From Podospora pseudocomata (Eukaryota; Ascomycota; Sordariomycetes; Sordariales; Podosporaceae): a stretch of DNA of 64,000 nt. The stretch is taken from positions 868,001-932,000 of the forward strand of contig NC_085891.1 in assembly GCF_035222375.1 (NCBI RefSeq). Reading direction: 5' to 3'. Position numbers and translations under genes: made by a program. Positions 10,542 to 23,114 of the stretch are shown here, in pieces; the first letter of the stretch is position 1; each line of letters begins with the position of its first letter. The notes under the pieces were generated by a model. That model worked only from the letters and a program-made list of their open reading frames with translations, was not told the origin of the DNA and ran no database searches.

Positions 10542-13500
10542 TCACAGCCTTGTGTAATAACTCCCCAACGACTTCCCAATCAAATCCGTCTCAACAAACT
10601 GCTCCGCCTCATCCGCGCTCAGCTGCAGCTGAAACCTCTGCCTCAATGCCGCCGTGACCTGCGTGACGCCCGCTCCATAACAAGGCATCTTGCTCTCCCG
10701 CCCCATCATGCTGACCAGGTCGATGATATTATCCGCTGATCGTCGAAGAGCTATTGTCCACTTGTTAACATCACCTATCGTCACGATATCCCAATAGAAA
10801 ACTCACCCTGAAAAGCCTGCTTGCAAAGCTTCTTAAAATCCTCATAATCAGGCGACCCAACACCCCCCAGCACATCCACATACTCATACGTAAACTTGAA
10901 CGGCGCCGCCTCAAACCCAACCGACCCCGGCGAGTTCGACAGCATGAACCCAAAGTCAATGTGAATAATGTGCCCCTCGTTGTCAATCAGCACGTTCCCG
11001 TTGTGCCTGTCCTTGAGCTGGAGCACATAAGAAATAACGCTGTACGCCGCCAGCGATCTCTTGAAAGCGTCCACGCCAGCCTTGTGCCCCTCGCTGTCAG
11101 GCTTGCCAAACACTTTCACGAAATGGTCCTTGAGCGTGGCGATCCTCCTCCTTGGGTTCTGCCCCGACTCGATCGACGCCATCGTCAGGCTGCGCTTGAT
11201 GGAGTGAAGGGATACGCCGTTGGCAATCGTCTCGATCAAGCCAGATGATTCTCCCGTCACCAGGATCCGCATGAGCTTCACCCACACCGGCACCCCAGCA
11301 TCCACCCAGATCTTGTGGCAGACTCGAATCAACTGGCATGCAAACGCCTCCTGCCTCAAGTCAGAGCCTGTCTTGATAATGACGCTCATAAGGTCCCAGT
11401 TCTTCATCCATCCGTACGGCGAAGACTTGCGGATCCGCTCCTTCTTCACCTCCCACGCCTCTCCAAAGACCGCCGCGCTGGGATCGTCACGGTCACCCTT
11501 GCGCTGAAGACCACCCGTCTTGATGTCATTTTCCATCCTGTCAATACCGGCATTGGCGTTGATATTTGCTGGTTCAGGGCCGGCACTGCCTTCGTTTTCC
11601 ATGTCTGTTGTTCCATTGGCGTTATTATTGCTGGCCGCAGCAGCGGAGCCCACCTCGCTCTTGGCTATGATGGTGTCAAACGTTGGTCCATGGCCGTCAT
11701 CCAGATCAAAGCTCTGCTCCTCCAGACTCTGCATGCTTGCAATGATCTTGGCGCGGATGGCCGCTACTTCTTGTTTTGGACGCTTCCCGCTGGTTGCGTC
11801 CAGCTGGGCCAGCATCTGAGATGCCGTTCGCATATGAATAGCCAGTGCCGAAAAGTCAGGCTGATCGACAGAGTTATTTCGCGGGTTGCTGATAGTCAAA
11901 GTACGGCTTCTAGCCGGAGGACTAGGTGACCCAGAGATACTAGTGTGTATAGAGTGTCGAGGCGTTGTCTTGTTGTCTACAGCCCCAGAAACAGCGATAT
12001 TTGGGTTGCCAACCCGGAGCGATTGAGTTCTTGGCAATGGCGGTACAGGGCCAAATAGATCGTCATCTGAGGGCTTGAGCATAGGCGAAGCCCCCAGATC
12101 TCCAGAAGCTGGCTCGAAAACGCTATCCACCACTGGCTCGGCCGGTGGTGTCCGGGAAACGGCAGGTATGCTAGGGGCATCAGATAAATCGAATATTCTT
12201 TTCCTCGTCCCCTGCTCGACCAGTAGAGTCGTAAGCAGCCTCTGGTTATCCTGGGTGTCAGGATCAAAGGTAAAATCGTCCCTCAGAATTTCCACCATGA
12301 GTAGATACGGCACTTTTTCAGCACTGTTAAGAACTGTTGCCTCGGCCGGGTTCAACCGGACTATTCTGTGGTGGCGGCTTTTCGATGGTGAGCCGTCTAC
12401 TAGAGTAGGCGGGCACAACACTGGGATATCAACCTCGGCAGGCAAGTCCCTGGCGATCAAGGCAAGCTCGGCGCGCAGAGCACTCAGACGAGCCGGCTTA
12501 GGCACAATCACCAAGCGGTTCGAGATATCCTCCAATGCTGTCAAGAAAGCTGTCTGACAGCGAAAGTAGTTTTGTCTCAAGAGCCGTATTTTTTGCTCAT
12601 TGGTCATCTCAGCTTGGTTCAGCATGGTCTTGACGCTGTGCGAATGTTTCCTAGACATGTCGTGCGGTCGTAGGCCAGCTGTCAGGGGCGTGGTGGGTCT
12701 GGTAACGATACGAGGTCGAGAATCAGGCAGCGGTAAGGATGCCGAGCTGATGCGTGCTTCAAGGCTGAGATTTTCCAAACTTTCGACTGGAGTAGGCCGG
12801 CTTGATTCTGGCAATGGTGCCTCTGCTACGCTCCCAGACGTACCGGGTCTTGACGGTTTGGTCCTGTGTTTTTTGGGCGAGTTGTTCTGGGAAGTGGGCT
12901 GAACCTTGACGTCTGGGGCGCTTGCTATGCGACTCTCCTTTGCGCGTTTGGACCTGCTACTCCCGGCCGTCACAGTATGCGCTCTAGCAGGCACATTCTT
13001 ATTCTGAGTCTGAGGAGCAGCGGCGACTGGCTCGGCGATGCTTTCGATAACAGGGCGTGGTCTTCTCGCTTGCGCAACAGCAAGGGGCCCCGCCCAGCCA
13101 GGCAACATGGGCAAAGCAATGCTCGCCAACACGAAGCTCCCCAAGACAGTCACCGGCAGTGCATTTTCCACAATCTTTTCCTGTCTCCTAACGTCTGATA
13201 CCCCAAACACTATGTGTTGCACCTTGTTATAGACTCGGCGGCAAGTGCTGAAAGCCTCGGTTTGCGGATTCGACGAGAGGTCATGGAGGTAAGTTTGAAA
13301 CAACCAAAAGGTCTAGCCACAATGGTCAGTATACTGAGGTTTGCGGTGCATATGCTGAACCAAAGAAACGAACCAGGAGCGCTGCTGTCACCGACTCCTC
13401 GCATAGGTCCAGGAGGAATTCCTCCAGAGCCATGGACTCATTGTCGACGCTTATAATAAGATGGCACAGTTGCGGCAGGAAGAACTCGATGTCCTCGTAG

Positions 13501-13736
13501 GGAAATTGGCGAAGCTTGTTGCACAGCACATAGTGAATGCCTATGTGGTCGGCATATCGTCTGCAGAGGTGGGAGGCAAGCGGTCAGCGGTCCGTGACTT
13601 TTTTGTATTTGTAACAACTGTCCTGTCCTATGCGCTGGACGCTAGGAGTAACATACGAGAGGTACGACACCGAGAGGAAAGGATTCTGGTTAAAGACATC
13701 GCTCTCGAGGAACCGCTGAAGCAAGTCCCAAGACAT
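10542..13736 (-). CDS. PIK1: Phosphatidylinositol 4-kinase PIK1
   Basis: Type III phosphatidylinositol 4-kinase that makes PI4P, chiefly at the Golgi and in the nucleus in yeast. Exons on the minus strand are 13736-13657, 13560-13374, 13312-10807 and 10750-10542 (993 aa). The N-terminus MSWDLLQRFLESDVFNQNPF, with ARYADHIGIHY-type sequence across the first junction, is the lipid-kinase-unique region typical of Pik1. A long Ser/Pro/Ala-rich middle part is probably disordered. The C-terminal kinase domain has the catalytic loop DRHNGNVLID (about residue 855) and DFG in HIIHIDFGFMLSNSPG. The last exon encodes ALRRSADNIIDLVSMM and ends SYYTRL. All four exon joins keep frame. The 5' flank carries a short CAGCGGG repeat. 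Confidence 0.95.
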
Positions 13737-14502
13737 TGGTTGGGTGGTGTGCGTGTGGTAGGTAAGGATGTTTGCGAAGGACCGGTTCACGCGTTTACGG
13801 CGCGGGGGACGAACAGCGGGCAGCGGGCAGCGGGCAGCGGGCCTGGCACTCGGGCAACACGGGGAAACGGGGCGGCGGCGGGCACTCGGTTCGGTGGCAG
13901 AGGACGAGACGAGATCAGACGGCGCGGAGACAGCATGCTCTGCTCTCGCTCAGTTAGAGTCGGGGTTTGACGTCACGTTGGGATAGAGGTATCAGTTGTA
14001 GCATGGCTGCCACACAAAAGAATAGGTAGCTAACTTGGCAAAAGATGGAGATGTCGGTGATGTCGAAGCTTTCCGACACGACGCTGAGGACAACCGATCC
14101 AAAAGCTCCATTTGGCCAATTCCAGGGGCTCCAGGGAGCTGCCCCACCTGCCGACGCTCCGGCTCGGCATTTTCCCTGCACCTTCTTTATACGGAGGCTC
14201 AACCTTCCCGATGAGGACGGGAGTCGAAAACATATAAAGGCTTTCCCGGCCGTTCTAAAACTATAAACCGGGAGCATGGTTTCTATGAAATTTTCTTCTC
14301 ATTTAGTCTGGTTACTGCCTCCCTGAACACATCCACTATCGACAACCCCAACCCTAACTTTCAATACTCTGTCTCTTACAACAATCTATCTACGTCTACG
14401 TCACTGCTTCTCAAGGGATGGGATCCATGGCTCGGCCTCTGCCGTATTCAACACTAAGACTTATTTACAATCATCCTTATATACAACAAATACGTCAATG
14501 TA
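13737..14502. promoter_or_regulatory. PIK1 upstream region and transporter 3' flank
   Basis: 766 bp without a supported gene. It includes the upstream region of PIK1 with the CAGCGGG repeat and the 3' flank of the transporter. It is GC-rich near 13790-13930 and changes to mixed composition after 14280. Confidence 0.4.
13814..13841 (+). repeat. (CAGCGGG)4 microsatellite
   Basis: Four exact tandem copies of a 7-bp unit about 80-105 bp upstream of the PIK1 start codon, probably in its promoter or 5' leader. Confidence 0.9.
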
Positions 14503-16594
14503 TCACCAAACCGACTGCCTCCTCGGACGTTGCCATTGGCCTTGTCTTTTTCTCTTCTTTTTTGGTCTGACTCTCTGTAATAACTGTTAGCTCATGTTCA
14601 CTTCTCAAGCAGTCCAGCCTCAAGCAACTCACCTTGTACTTCACTCTCTCGCTACCATCAGGCATCTGGACAATCTCATGCTGGATATGGTATCCAAACG
14701 CGGGCAGCACCTTTGCCCAAATCAGCCAGTATGCCGTCCCGATCGCCAACAGACTCGTACCCAACGTGGGTACGACGTAGTACGGCAATCTCTCCGTCGT
14801 GAACACCTGGTTCGGAATGAACGTCGCCGCCTGCACAAACAGCAACGACACCGTCCAGAAAATCGTCAACAAGGGCGAGCTCCGGAAGGTAGTCCTCTGC
14901 TCCGCCCAACGCTCCGAGGGCGTAAAGTTCAGGTACACCAGCCCAACAGCAAGAAGGATCTTGATCCAGTTCGAGCTGTACACGAAGACGTTGGTGACAA
15001 AGGTGTACACGTCTGACGTCTGCGAGGCAAGGATGAAGACTGTTGTCACAATCCAGTGGAGAAAGATGGCACCGGATGGAGCATTGAACGGCCAGTCACT
15101 CGCCCAGAACCGTGACCATGGCAAGACACCCTCCTTGGCCAACTCCTGCTTCACACGAGGCATGGCGAACGACTGGGCAAACACGTTGCCCAGCGAGGAA
15201 AACCCGATAAACAACGGCAAAACCCTCTGAACGAAGACGCTCTTCCCCCAGACGTTCTCGAAAAACTGAGCAGCGACTACCACTCTCGAATTGGCCATCT
15301 GATCTTTCGTCATGGCAGAAAACTGATTCAACCGTGTTAGTCCCCCTTTTGATACAAAACAAACCAACAGGGAAATACTCACATAAGCAATATTCGCCAA
15401 CACATACAACACCGTAACGATACTAATCGCAATGGGCGCCGCTCTCCTCAACGTGGTCGGCGCATTCCTCACCTCGGTCAACACATAGTTTGCATTCTCC
15501 CACCCTCCATACGAGTATAGCACCTGCAACAGCCCCAACGCATACCCCGCCGCTGTCTGCGCCATTGGCGGACCAGTATCTAGCGTCCTCGCATTCGCAG
15601 TCTCCATTTCCGGGCCATTGAAACTCGAAAAGTTACTCGGCTCCGGCCTCGGACTGGCCGTCTTTCCCGCCAATGCCGCAAAACCAGTGCAGACTAACAG
15701 ACTCAGCAACACCAACTTGAAGGCCCCCAACCCGTTGCTGAGCCAGATACCCCATCTTGGGGCAAAAGCGTGGATGAGACAGACGACCGTGATGGCTGCA
15801 ACGGCGATGCCTCGGGTGAGCCATTGGCGCTCGTCTTCGGGGTCGTTGATGTTGGGCTGGAGCTGCTGGCTTCGGAGGTATTCCTCATTGCCGCTGCTAC
15901 CTTTGGCGGCGCGGAGAAGGTAGGAGCTGAAGGAAATCGAGTTGGCGGTGGAGATGGCGAAGAAGACGAACTGCACGGCGAAGATGCAGGTTGCCAAGTA
16001 TCTTGGCCGTTGGTAGACGCGCTCGAGGTAGACTTTTTCGCCGCCGGAGCGGGGGAGGGCGGTGCCGTATTCTAGGTAGACGAAGAGGCTGGGTTAGAGA
16101 GGGGTTAGTATTTGACTGCTGAGAGGAGAGGTAAGTGAGCTTTAGTGGTGTTTGATCATACCCGCTATAAAACATGTCAGTCATCGTCACAAAAAGGGGA
16201 TCTATAAGAGGGCAGGCAGTACACACCAAAAAGTCATAATACCCCCCAGCACCCAAAACAGCAACGTCATCCCCACGCTGTTGATACTGAGAATGATACT
16301 ACTTGGCGTGCTGAAGATGCCGGCTCCCACCACCCGGTTGATGATTAGGAAAGCGGTCGACCATGTCCCTAGCTTGCGTTCTTCTGGGTAAACGAAGTCG
16401 TGGTAATCATCGGAGGAATTGTCGTCGTTGGGACCACCGCGGCTGCCGCCGTGGCCGTTTCCACCGGGGGAGGAGAGGCCGTTGCTGTAAATTGTGCCGC
16501 GGTAGGTGTCTAATTCGAGACCGTTGGGGGATTGGGAGCCGTCGATTCGGTCTTTGGAGGTGATGGGCTGGGTGAAGATCTCTGGTTCTTGCAT
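14503..16594 (-). CDS. Methionine-permease-type amino acid transporter (LAT/APC family)
   Basis: Plasma-membrane amino acid permease resembling yeast MUP1/MUP3 and L-type transporters; the substrate is probably methionine or another neutral amino acid (inferred). Minus-strand exons are 16594-16227, a 3-nt exon 16164-16162, 16088-15383, 15322-14633 and 14574-14503 (612 aa). A hydrophilic N-tail of about 85 residues precedes the first membrane segment, which has the family motif INRVVGAGIFSTPSSI. The junction reads MTFCGLFVYLEYGTALPR; its glycine, conserved in LAT proteins, comes from the 3-nt exon. About twelve hydrophobic segments follow, including YSYGGWENANYVLTEVRNA. The last intron (GTGAGT, branch GCTAAC) moves the reading frame to a basic tail RVRPKKKRKRQ; reading through would end at 14495 instead. 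The ATG at 16594 is the first ATG; an in-frame GTG lies ten codons upstream at 16624. Confidence 0.88.
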
Positions 16595-19046
16595 TGTGGT
16601 TGGACTGGCTGAATTCCTCACCACACACCGAGTGGTGATGTGGAAGGGAAAGGGGCTGAGCTGAGCCGAGCTGCTGGGGGATTAAGATTGGTGATAAGAT
16701 TGGGGTGCGAGTAGTGCTCGGTGAACGAGTTGATATTTTCGGTAGCCTGCCTGGCCTCTCACTCACTCCCACGTAGGGTGAGTGGTGATGAGGCTGGGTG
16801 GTTTAGTGGTTGGAAATGTGGGTTGGGTGAATCTGCCTGTGTGGTGGTGCTGTGTAGATATGAGCTGGGATCTGGGTCAAGTACACCGTGAGACAAGTGG
16901 GCTGAGACAGGTTGTGTCTATCGGCGCTTGTTTCTTTCTGCCTAGATCGCTAACAAAACTGACGTCAAGTTGCTGGTGTAGTTCGATCCGTCTCTTCTCA
17001 ATCGAGTCCTCGGTCAAGCAACGAGCCTCACTTTCAACATCCTCTGGCTGTGCTGTGGTGTGCGTGCCGGGTATCCGTACCCGCATTCAGTGGCGCGTCC
17101 TTCTTGCCCCGTCCTGCAGCAACAAAAGTACAAGATGTGATAAGTCTTCGGTTCTTCATATGGCGGTATTCAAAATGGAAATTATCTTGTCAAAAGTCGG
17201 TGACAAGGCAGATTTGTACATTGAAAAGAAAGACAGATCGTTGAAAGTGAAAATGAAAATATAGGGGAGAGAGAGAGAGAAGGCGAATTGATTGATGAGA
17301 GGTTCAGCTAGACTAAACCCAGCTCCCCGGTCATGCTCGAAATCCAGCCAAGCCAAGCCTTCCCGCCTGGCTGCGCTCCTCTTGTCGGTTTTTTATCACT
17401 ATTATCATGCTTTTGGGTTGGGTTGGTTGCAGCAGAGGGGACCGCCAGCGAGACGCAGCCAATGATGGACCCTTGTCGACAATTTTTGGATTCTTACCTC
17501 TTGGGTGCTTGATGCGACGCTGGCCTTCCCACGAGATGCATGACTTTTTGGGACTTTGTGGAAATGGAACCCAGAGGTTTGGGCCGTGCCGTGCTTGTGA
17601 TCTGACAGGAGTGTGGAATTTGACCTTGATTGCGGTGATAAGGTGAGTTTTGGAATTTGATGTTTGGTCAATGAGTGAGTGTGAATGGATTTCATTCAAA
17701 ACTCCCAAGTGTAATTACGGGCCGCTGCTAGACCCCTACTGAAACATCCCAACGGCGTCCAAGCACGCTCGGGTAATCTCTCCCCGCCTCTCATCTCAGC
17801 TCCAGCCTTATCTTCAACTTGCTCCTTTTTTCAGAATATATTATCTTCAGTGTACATATAAAAATCCCATGTCTCATGAAACAATCCATTCTTCCATCCC
17901 GGAAAATCAGTACCATTATTTGTGGCCCTCCACGCCACCATGCCATCTCAAAACTCACCTCACCTCGACAGGGCCACCACATGGCTCGCTTAACATTTTC
18001 TTATTGTTCGTCCCCTCCTCCCCAGCTGTTCAGATTGATCGGCGCGCGCCTCCTCGCGGTGGTGCTCCTCGCCCATAGTGGGGCCGCAGGAAAGGACCAG
18101 TAACCAGGAACCCAACAATGCTGGTGGCCTGAGACGAAACTCATATCATCAAGCACAAGCACGTAGACGAAATTCATGAACTTCTGGATTTTGGCCAGGA
18201 TCATGATCAACCAGAACTGCTGGTCAAAGAAGTTCCAGGCTGTGGAACGTCTGGTTATCGAAGAGGAAAGAAACACTTGCTACCGTCGGGCGGCAGGCGG
18301 GGCGCTCCCGGGCGGGACACTCGCCCGTAATCAGCCAGTTCAAAATCTGGGGAAGAACCCTTGCCCCGCTTTTCTCCTCTCACAGGCTTTTCGGCTGGTG
18401 TTGGTTTTGTTGACCGAGGAGTTTGAAATACTGCAGAACACCGCCTCATCTTGTGGAAGTCGGTAACTGAGTTTGGTAAAGCTTTGATCTATCATTCAGG
18501 TTTTGTGTAGGATTTCTTGACTCAGGTTTGGATATTTCCTGGAGTGCTGGGACGGAAAAGGCTGTGCCGCTTTTGCCTTTGACGGTGATTTTCGTCGGGG
18601 GGGTTGTTGATGGGTAGGAGTTTTCGTCCCATGTGCAAAGATATTAGCAGGATCGCTATTGTCATTGCTCCGGTAAGCTGCTCCCATCTTTCGACTTGCT
18701 TCGGCTTGTACCCGATCGTTCACACAGACATTGCTCCTGCCTGTAGTTACATACCTGAATCTTAGATCTCATAAGTAAATTGCAAAAAATGGTATAGTAT
18801 GTTATGGTATCGTACCCCAACCTGACCTTATGAACCCCCGTCCCATCTGTGCCTATACAAGATAAGAAAAAATCCATCGCTATCTCTCGTCCGATGTATA
18901 TATACCATCCCCTTGGATAGGCCGACTCTGTTCATAATATATGACGTTTCACATGATGTATGTTCCTTCCGTCTCTCTGCTGCTTTGTACCTCACCGTGT
19001 TCATATACCCCCCCCACGCTCGGACGATTTGTTGCCCCTAATCACA
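16595..19046. other. Intergenic region, transporter promoter and downstream flank of unknown gene
   Basis: About 2.45 kb with no supported gene. The part next to 16594 is the transporter's upstream region. A (GA)n tract lies at 17268-17281. ORFs on both strands are under 170 codons and have no domain or coding-like composition. Confidence 0.4.
17268..17281 (+). repeat. (GA)n microsatellite
   Basis: An uninterrupted GA dinucleotide run in intergenic DNA about 680 bp upstream of the transporter start. Confidence 0.85.
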
Positions 19047-21754
19047 TCACCAAAACAACTCCCTGGCTTGTCGCCCGTGTAAACCACCCGTGCTCGTCAT
19101 CTCTTCTTGTATTTGTTCTAATCGCTGGCGTTCTCGTCGCCGTTGGTGAAGGACTTCTTTCCATTTTTGGACAAAGTTGTCTTGACCTGCGTGCTCTCTT
19201 GTTAGTATTCGTCACCAGAAAGTGAGAAGGGACAAGAGACGTACTTGGCGAGTTCTCAAACTCAATCTCAAAAGTCTTGTACAAATCGTACTTTTCCACG
19301 TCTTCCTCCCCTTGTTGACCATTGATGTCTAATCCAGCAGGCTCGGAACCTATGCCTTTTTCCATATGTGCTGTTTATTGTCAACTTCATTGCCTTGCAT
19401 TTCCAGACGAAAGAGGATAGGCATACCTTTCACCCCCGGCCACCGTGACACCCTCCTTGTAAACGGCCCCGGCCCCTTTCTTGGTTTCAACTTCACAATC
19501 GTCTGTCCTTCCAGCTTAATATCCAAATCATCGGTGACTAATTCCCCAATCAGTCAGCACAACCCCCCCAAATTTCGTCCGAGCACAAACAGCAAACTTA
19601 CTAAACAAAGTGATGTACTCCCCCGAACGTCCCAAATAAACCATCAGCCTTGAACTGCTGGCTACTAATCTCTCCCTCAACGGTCCACTTAACGCCGTCC
19701 CAGCTGTTACAAAACTAGCCACTTCTGCTGATGGCCCCCCGCCACTTCTCCTTCCACCTTCGTTACTCTCGTGCCAGATCTGCAGCCTAACCCCAGAGTA
19801 CTTCTCTATCTCCCTCGACCCGCTTTTGTTTAACGTGACCAACTTAACACTTTGGATATCAAGCACCACCTTCTGACTTGTCAGGCGAGCCTGAAAGTCG
19901 AATAATGCCGCCGGTTTGTCAAACTGATATATCCCGCTTGGTCTTCCTGTTCCTGCCTGCGAAAAAGATGACATATACCCGCTTCCCGGGCCCTGTTCTG
20001 ATTCCCTATCGCGGATGTAGACCACGTTTGGGAGTCGTTGATCATAGGCATATGCTGGGACGAGTTGGGCATTGATGGATTTCACTGTTGGTTCTTAATC
20101 AGTATCTTCCGTCTGAACTACTGCCGGAAGAGGGGGGGCACAAACTCCAATATGTTTCTGACTCTTTTGGCGCTTTACAGTGGAACCGAAGGTCGTTGGT
20201 CAAGTTATTTCTAAAGACCTTTAAGACGCCCTCCTGCCATATTGGGTTGGTGAGAGAATGGGCGGATCTGACCGGGCTGTTTCCACTTTATTAGCTTACT
20301 GGACACCTCATGTTTCGTTTGGCGGTTGGAGAAGCATACCCATCAAACACCAGGTCCTCCCCTGGCAACACATTGTCCCTCCCCGTGCTCCCCCCATCGC
20401 TCGACATCATCGACGGGGCCATTCCAGGGGTTCCCGCTACATCGGTAGTGCTCTGCATCGGGTGCATCACCACCACCGGCGTCAAAGTGTCATATTCCCC
20501 TCCCCCGCCATATTCCTGCGTTGGTGTTGCCCCAAAGCTAGCGTAACTCGGCTGTCTTGCCACAACAGACGGTGATGCTACGTAATCCGATGTAGGCACA
20601 TGGTGATACAGCGGCGGGTAGTGATGGTGTCCTCGAATCCCTGGTCCGTTGTAAAACTCCTTCTCTACTTCTGAAGGCGATGGCGTCGGGGGTGATAGAG
20701 GGTCTGATATCCTTCGTGGATGCGGGTGAGACTGGTTGTAATATTGGTGGAGATAGTTCGAGTTGGAGGACGAGTACGAAGATGACGTAGGCAGTGTTGC
20801 CAGAGTTGGTGAGAGTGATGACGCTGATGGGCTGCTCGATACTATTGGTATTGACTCCCCTAGGAGTGATGGTAGGCCAGTCGTCGTCGGCGGCAGTTGG
20901 CGGGAGGCGTTGACTGCTTGTTGCGTATAGCCGACGTAATCGGGGCTGGTCCAGCGTGTCTGATGTGGGTTCCCACTCCCAGACGACACGGATGACGTGC
21001 GAGCATGGTGGGCATGTTGGCTTGAAGGCTCCAAGTACTGCTGTGGTGACGACGGCGGGTGCTGTTGTGTTTGCGATATGGAACCCCTGGGTGAAGCCGT
21101 TGTACTTCGCGGGGTTGCCGGCGCCACTCCGGGGACGCCCATGTAGGGATCCGTCAAGGCTTCGGCCGCTTGCACCCCGCCATCTGACTGTCCGTACAAA
21201 GGGTTGACCCCAAAATGGTTGGTGCCGACGCTGAGCTGGGCCATCATCGTGCTGGCTTCATGAATCGGGCTCTGGGGCGGTGGTGGTTGTGGTTGTGGTG
21301 GTGGTGGTGGGTTATGCCTTCGAGGGGAGGAGTGCGAATGCGAGTTGGCATTCGACGGCGACCTCCCCCATGTCGCAAATGTCTTAAAGGAGAGTGAGCT
21401 CGAAAGAGAACTGGCAACCGGCGGCGCGCGGCTTGCTATCGGCGGCGTCCTCGCAGTTGGAGCGGCTTGATAACTTGGGGGACTGGCAGACGGAGGTGGT
21501 GTAAAAGGGGCCGAAGCGGAAGCAGACGCTGGGCTGGGGAGTTGTCCTGGTGCGGGATCGGGAAGCTCTTCTAACCGGTAGCGGCGGCCGTTTGGTGCGA
21601 TGATGATGTTGCGATCAACAAACTGTAGGGTTGCGTCGATGGTCGCGCGATCAAAACCGCTGTTGAAGAGGTCCGAGAAAGGCGTTGTAGCCTCGTTGTC
21701 CACGGGGGGAAGAAGGCTGGGGGCCGCTGTGTTACGGCCCTGGGCTGGCATCAT
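19047..21754 (-). CDS. Six-exon protein of unknown function, Ser/Pro-rich N-terminus
   Basis: Not recognised. Exons on the minus strand are 21754-20340, 20276-20146, 20084-19602, 19537-19427, 19370-19245 and 19186-19047, giving 801 aa with every junction in frame and introns of 56-64 bp. After a short start, residues 20-60 look folded (SGFDRATIDATLQFVDRNII, then APNGRRYRLEELPDP). About 400 residues of Ser/Pro/His/Gln low complexity follow. From exon 2 on, a second ordered part begins (NPIWQEGVLKVFRNNLTNDL, then RFHCKAPKESETYWMKSINA) and contains beta-rich sequence such as VVLDIQSVKLVTLN and SSRLMVYLGRSGEYITLF. The C-terminus is a charged helix (NFVQKWKEVLHQRRRERQRL). The pattern of a disordered N-half and a beta-rich C-half suggests a regulatory or adaptor protein, but no function can be assigned. 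Confidence 0.8.
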
Positions 21755-23114
21755 GGACGTGGATGACGCCGCGCAAGCCCCATTCGTTCTACCTGCCCTT
21801 CAACCTGCCATGGCCGTGTCGCTAGGACTGTTGTAAGACGGCGGTGATCGACACGTCGCATATGTGTTGTGCCTCTTCAGGTGTCGGTTTCTGCTCAGCC
21901 AACACGGCAGCGGTAGCGGGCATAGGCACTGCTAGCCGGCAACGGTCAAAAGCGCACTAAGATAAGAAGAGACAGGGACAAGCGAAGCAGCTTTGGGAAA
22001 GACAGGGGCAGTGACGGGGAAGTGGGAGGGAAGGCAAAGGAAACGCGCGCGGGGCGGGCAGGGCATGGCCAACCCTCCCTCCAGATTCGAAAGCGAAAAG
22101 CCGAGAAATTTCACTGGGTGCTCATGCCGATGGATGCTGCTTCCTCTCAGCTCAGCTCCATGCACCGGACAAGTTGGAGGTGACGAGATGCTGCAACCAG
22201 GCAGCGCCACCCGTCTTCATTGGGCATTGGGCAAACACAACCTCACAGTGTTGCTTCGTTAGCACCAAGCAGCAAAGTGTCGGGGACCAGGGGTCAAAAA
22301 GTGGTCTCGGTAAGGCTGAATGCCCACCTGTCGATCCGGCTCACGAGGACGGGCTTCCCGTTGTCACCTACCTATCGGCATCAGTCATGGTAGGTGTTGT
22401 AGTTACAGGCATAGTTGCGAGCACATAGTTGCAAAGTGTAGGAGGGTTCCACTAGGGGCAGACTCCGGCTATCGGAAATGGCCGTAGTGTAGCAGATGCG
22501 GCCTAATGTCTAGCCGTTCGCATTTTTGAAGGTGAGGTGGGTGACTGGTACCCATTGTGAAATCTAGAAGGGTCCAACCCGGCACATACTGAGGCGCCCT
22601 ATCTGCAAGAGTGCCGAACCCACATACGAATGAGTTGGACGAAATGGTAGGTAGGTGGTGTGCTGCGTTATCTTGGACCCGACGCCCCGGCTTATCCCGT
22701 CGCCCATCAGTAACAAGCAAGAGCAGTTCTCCGTCTCTGCCGCAGACCGACATCTACGGTCATCACCCACGATACTCGGTACAAAACACAATGCTTGCTT
22801 CGTATAAACACAAAATCTAACGCGTCCCCAGTGCCATGCTCGTGTAGCTTCAACTGGCATTGCCAGGTCAGAATACTCCGCTTCATCCCATGAAAACAAA
22901 GTGCCATCCATCTCTTTCAGACCGAGATCCTCTTTGATGCTAAAGCACAAACACCGGTATACCAATGCTCCTCTGAGAAATAGCAATAGTTTTCTCCCGC
23001 TTGTCCCAAACACGCCGCCCATCCCTGGTCCATTTCCCCGTAACGCCTGCTTTCCCGTCCTTGGTTTGCAACCAGTCATTATAAGTCTTGTATCGCCGAT
23101 TCAAGACCGTGAGC
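21755..23114. other. Intergenic region upstream of the six-exon unknown gene
   Basis: 1.36 kb between two genes on the same strand. It contains the promoter of the unknown gene and the 3' flank of the NC2-alpha gene. Only short ORFs are present (22564-23079 on the minus strand is the longest) and none has a recognisable domain. No repeat stands out. Confidence 0.4.

Noticed and set aside
16595-16624. Upstream start for the amino acid permease
   Set aside because: The codon at 16624 is GTG; the first ATG is at 16594.
22564-23079. 171-codon minus-strand ORF
   Set aside because: No recognisable protein features, and it overlaps another ORF in a second frame of equal quality.
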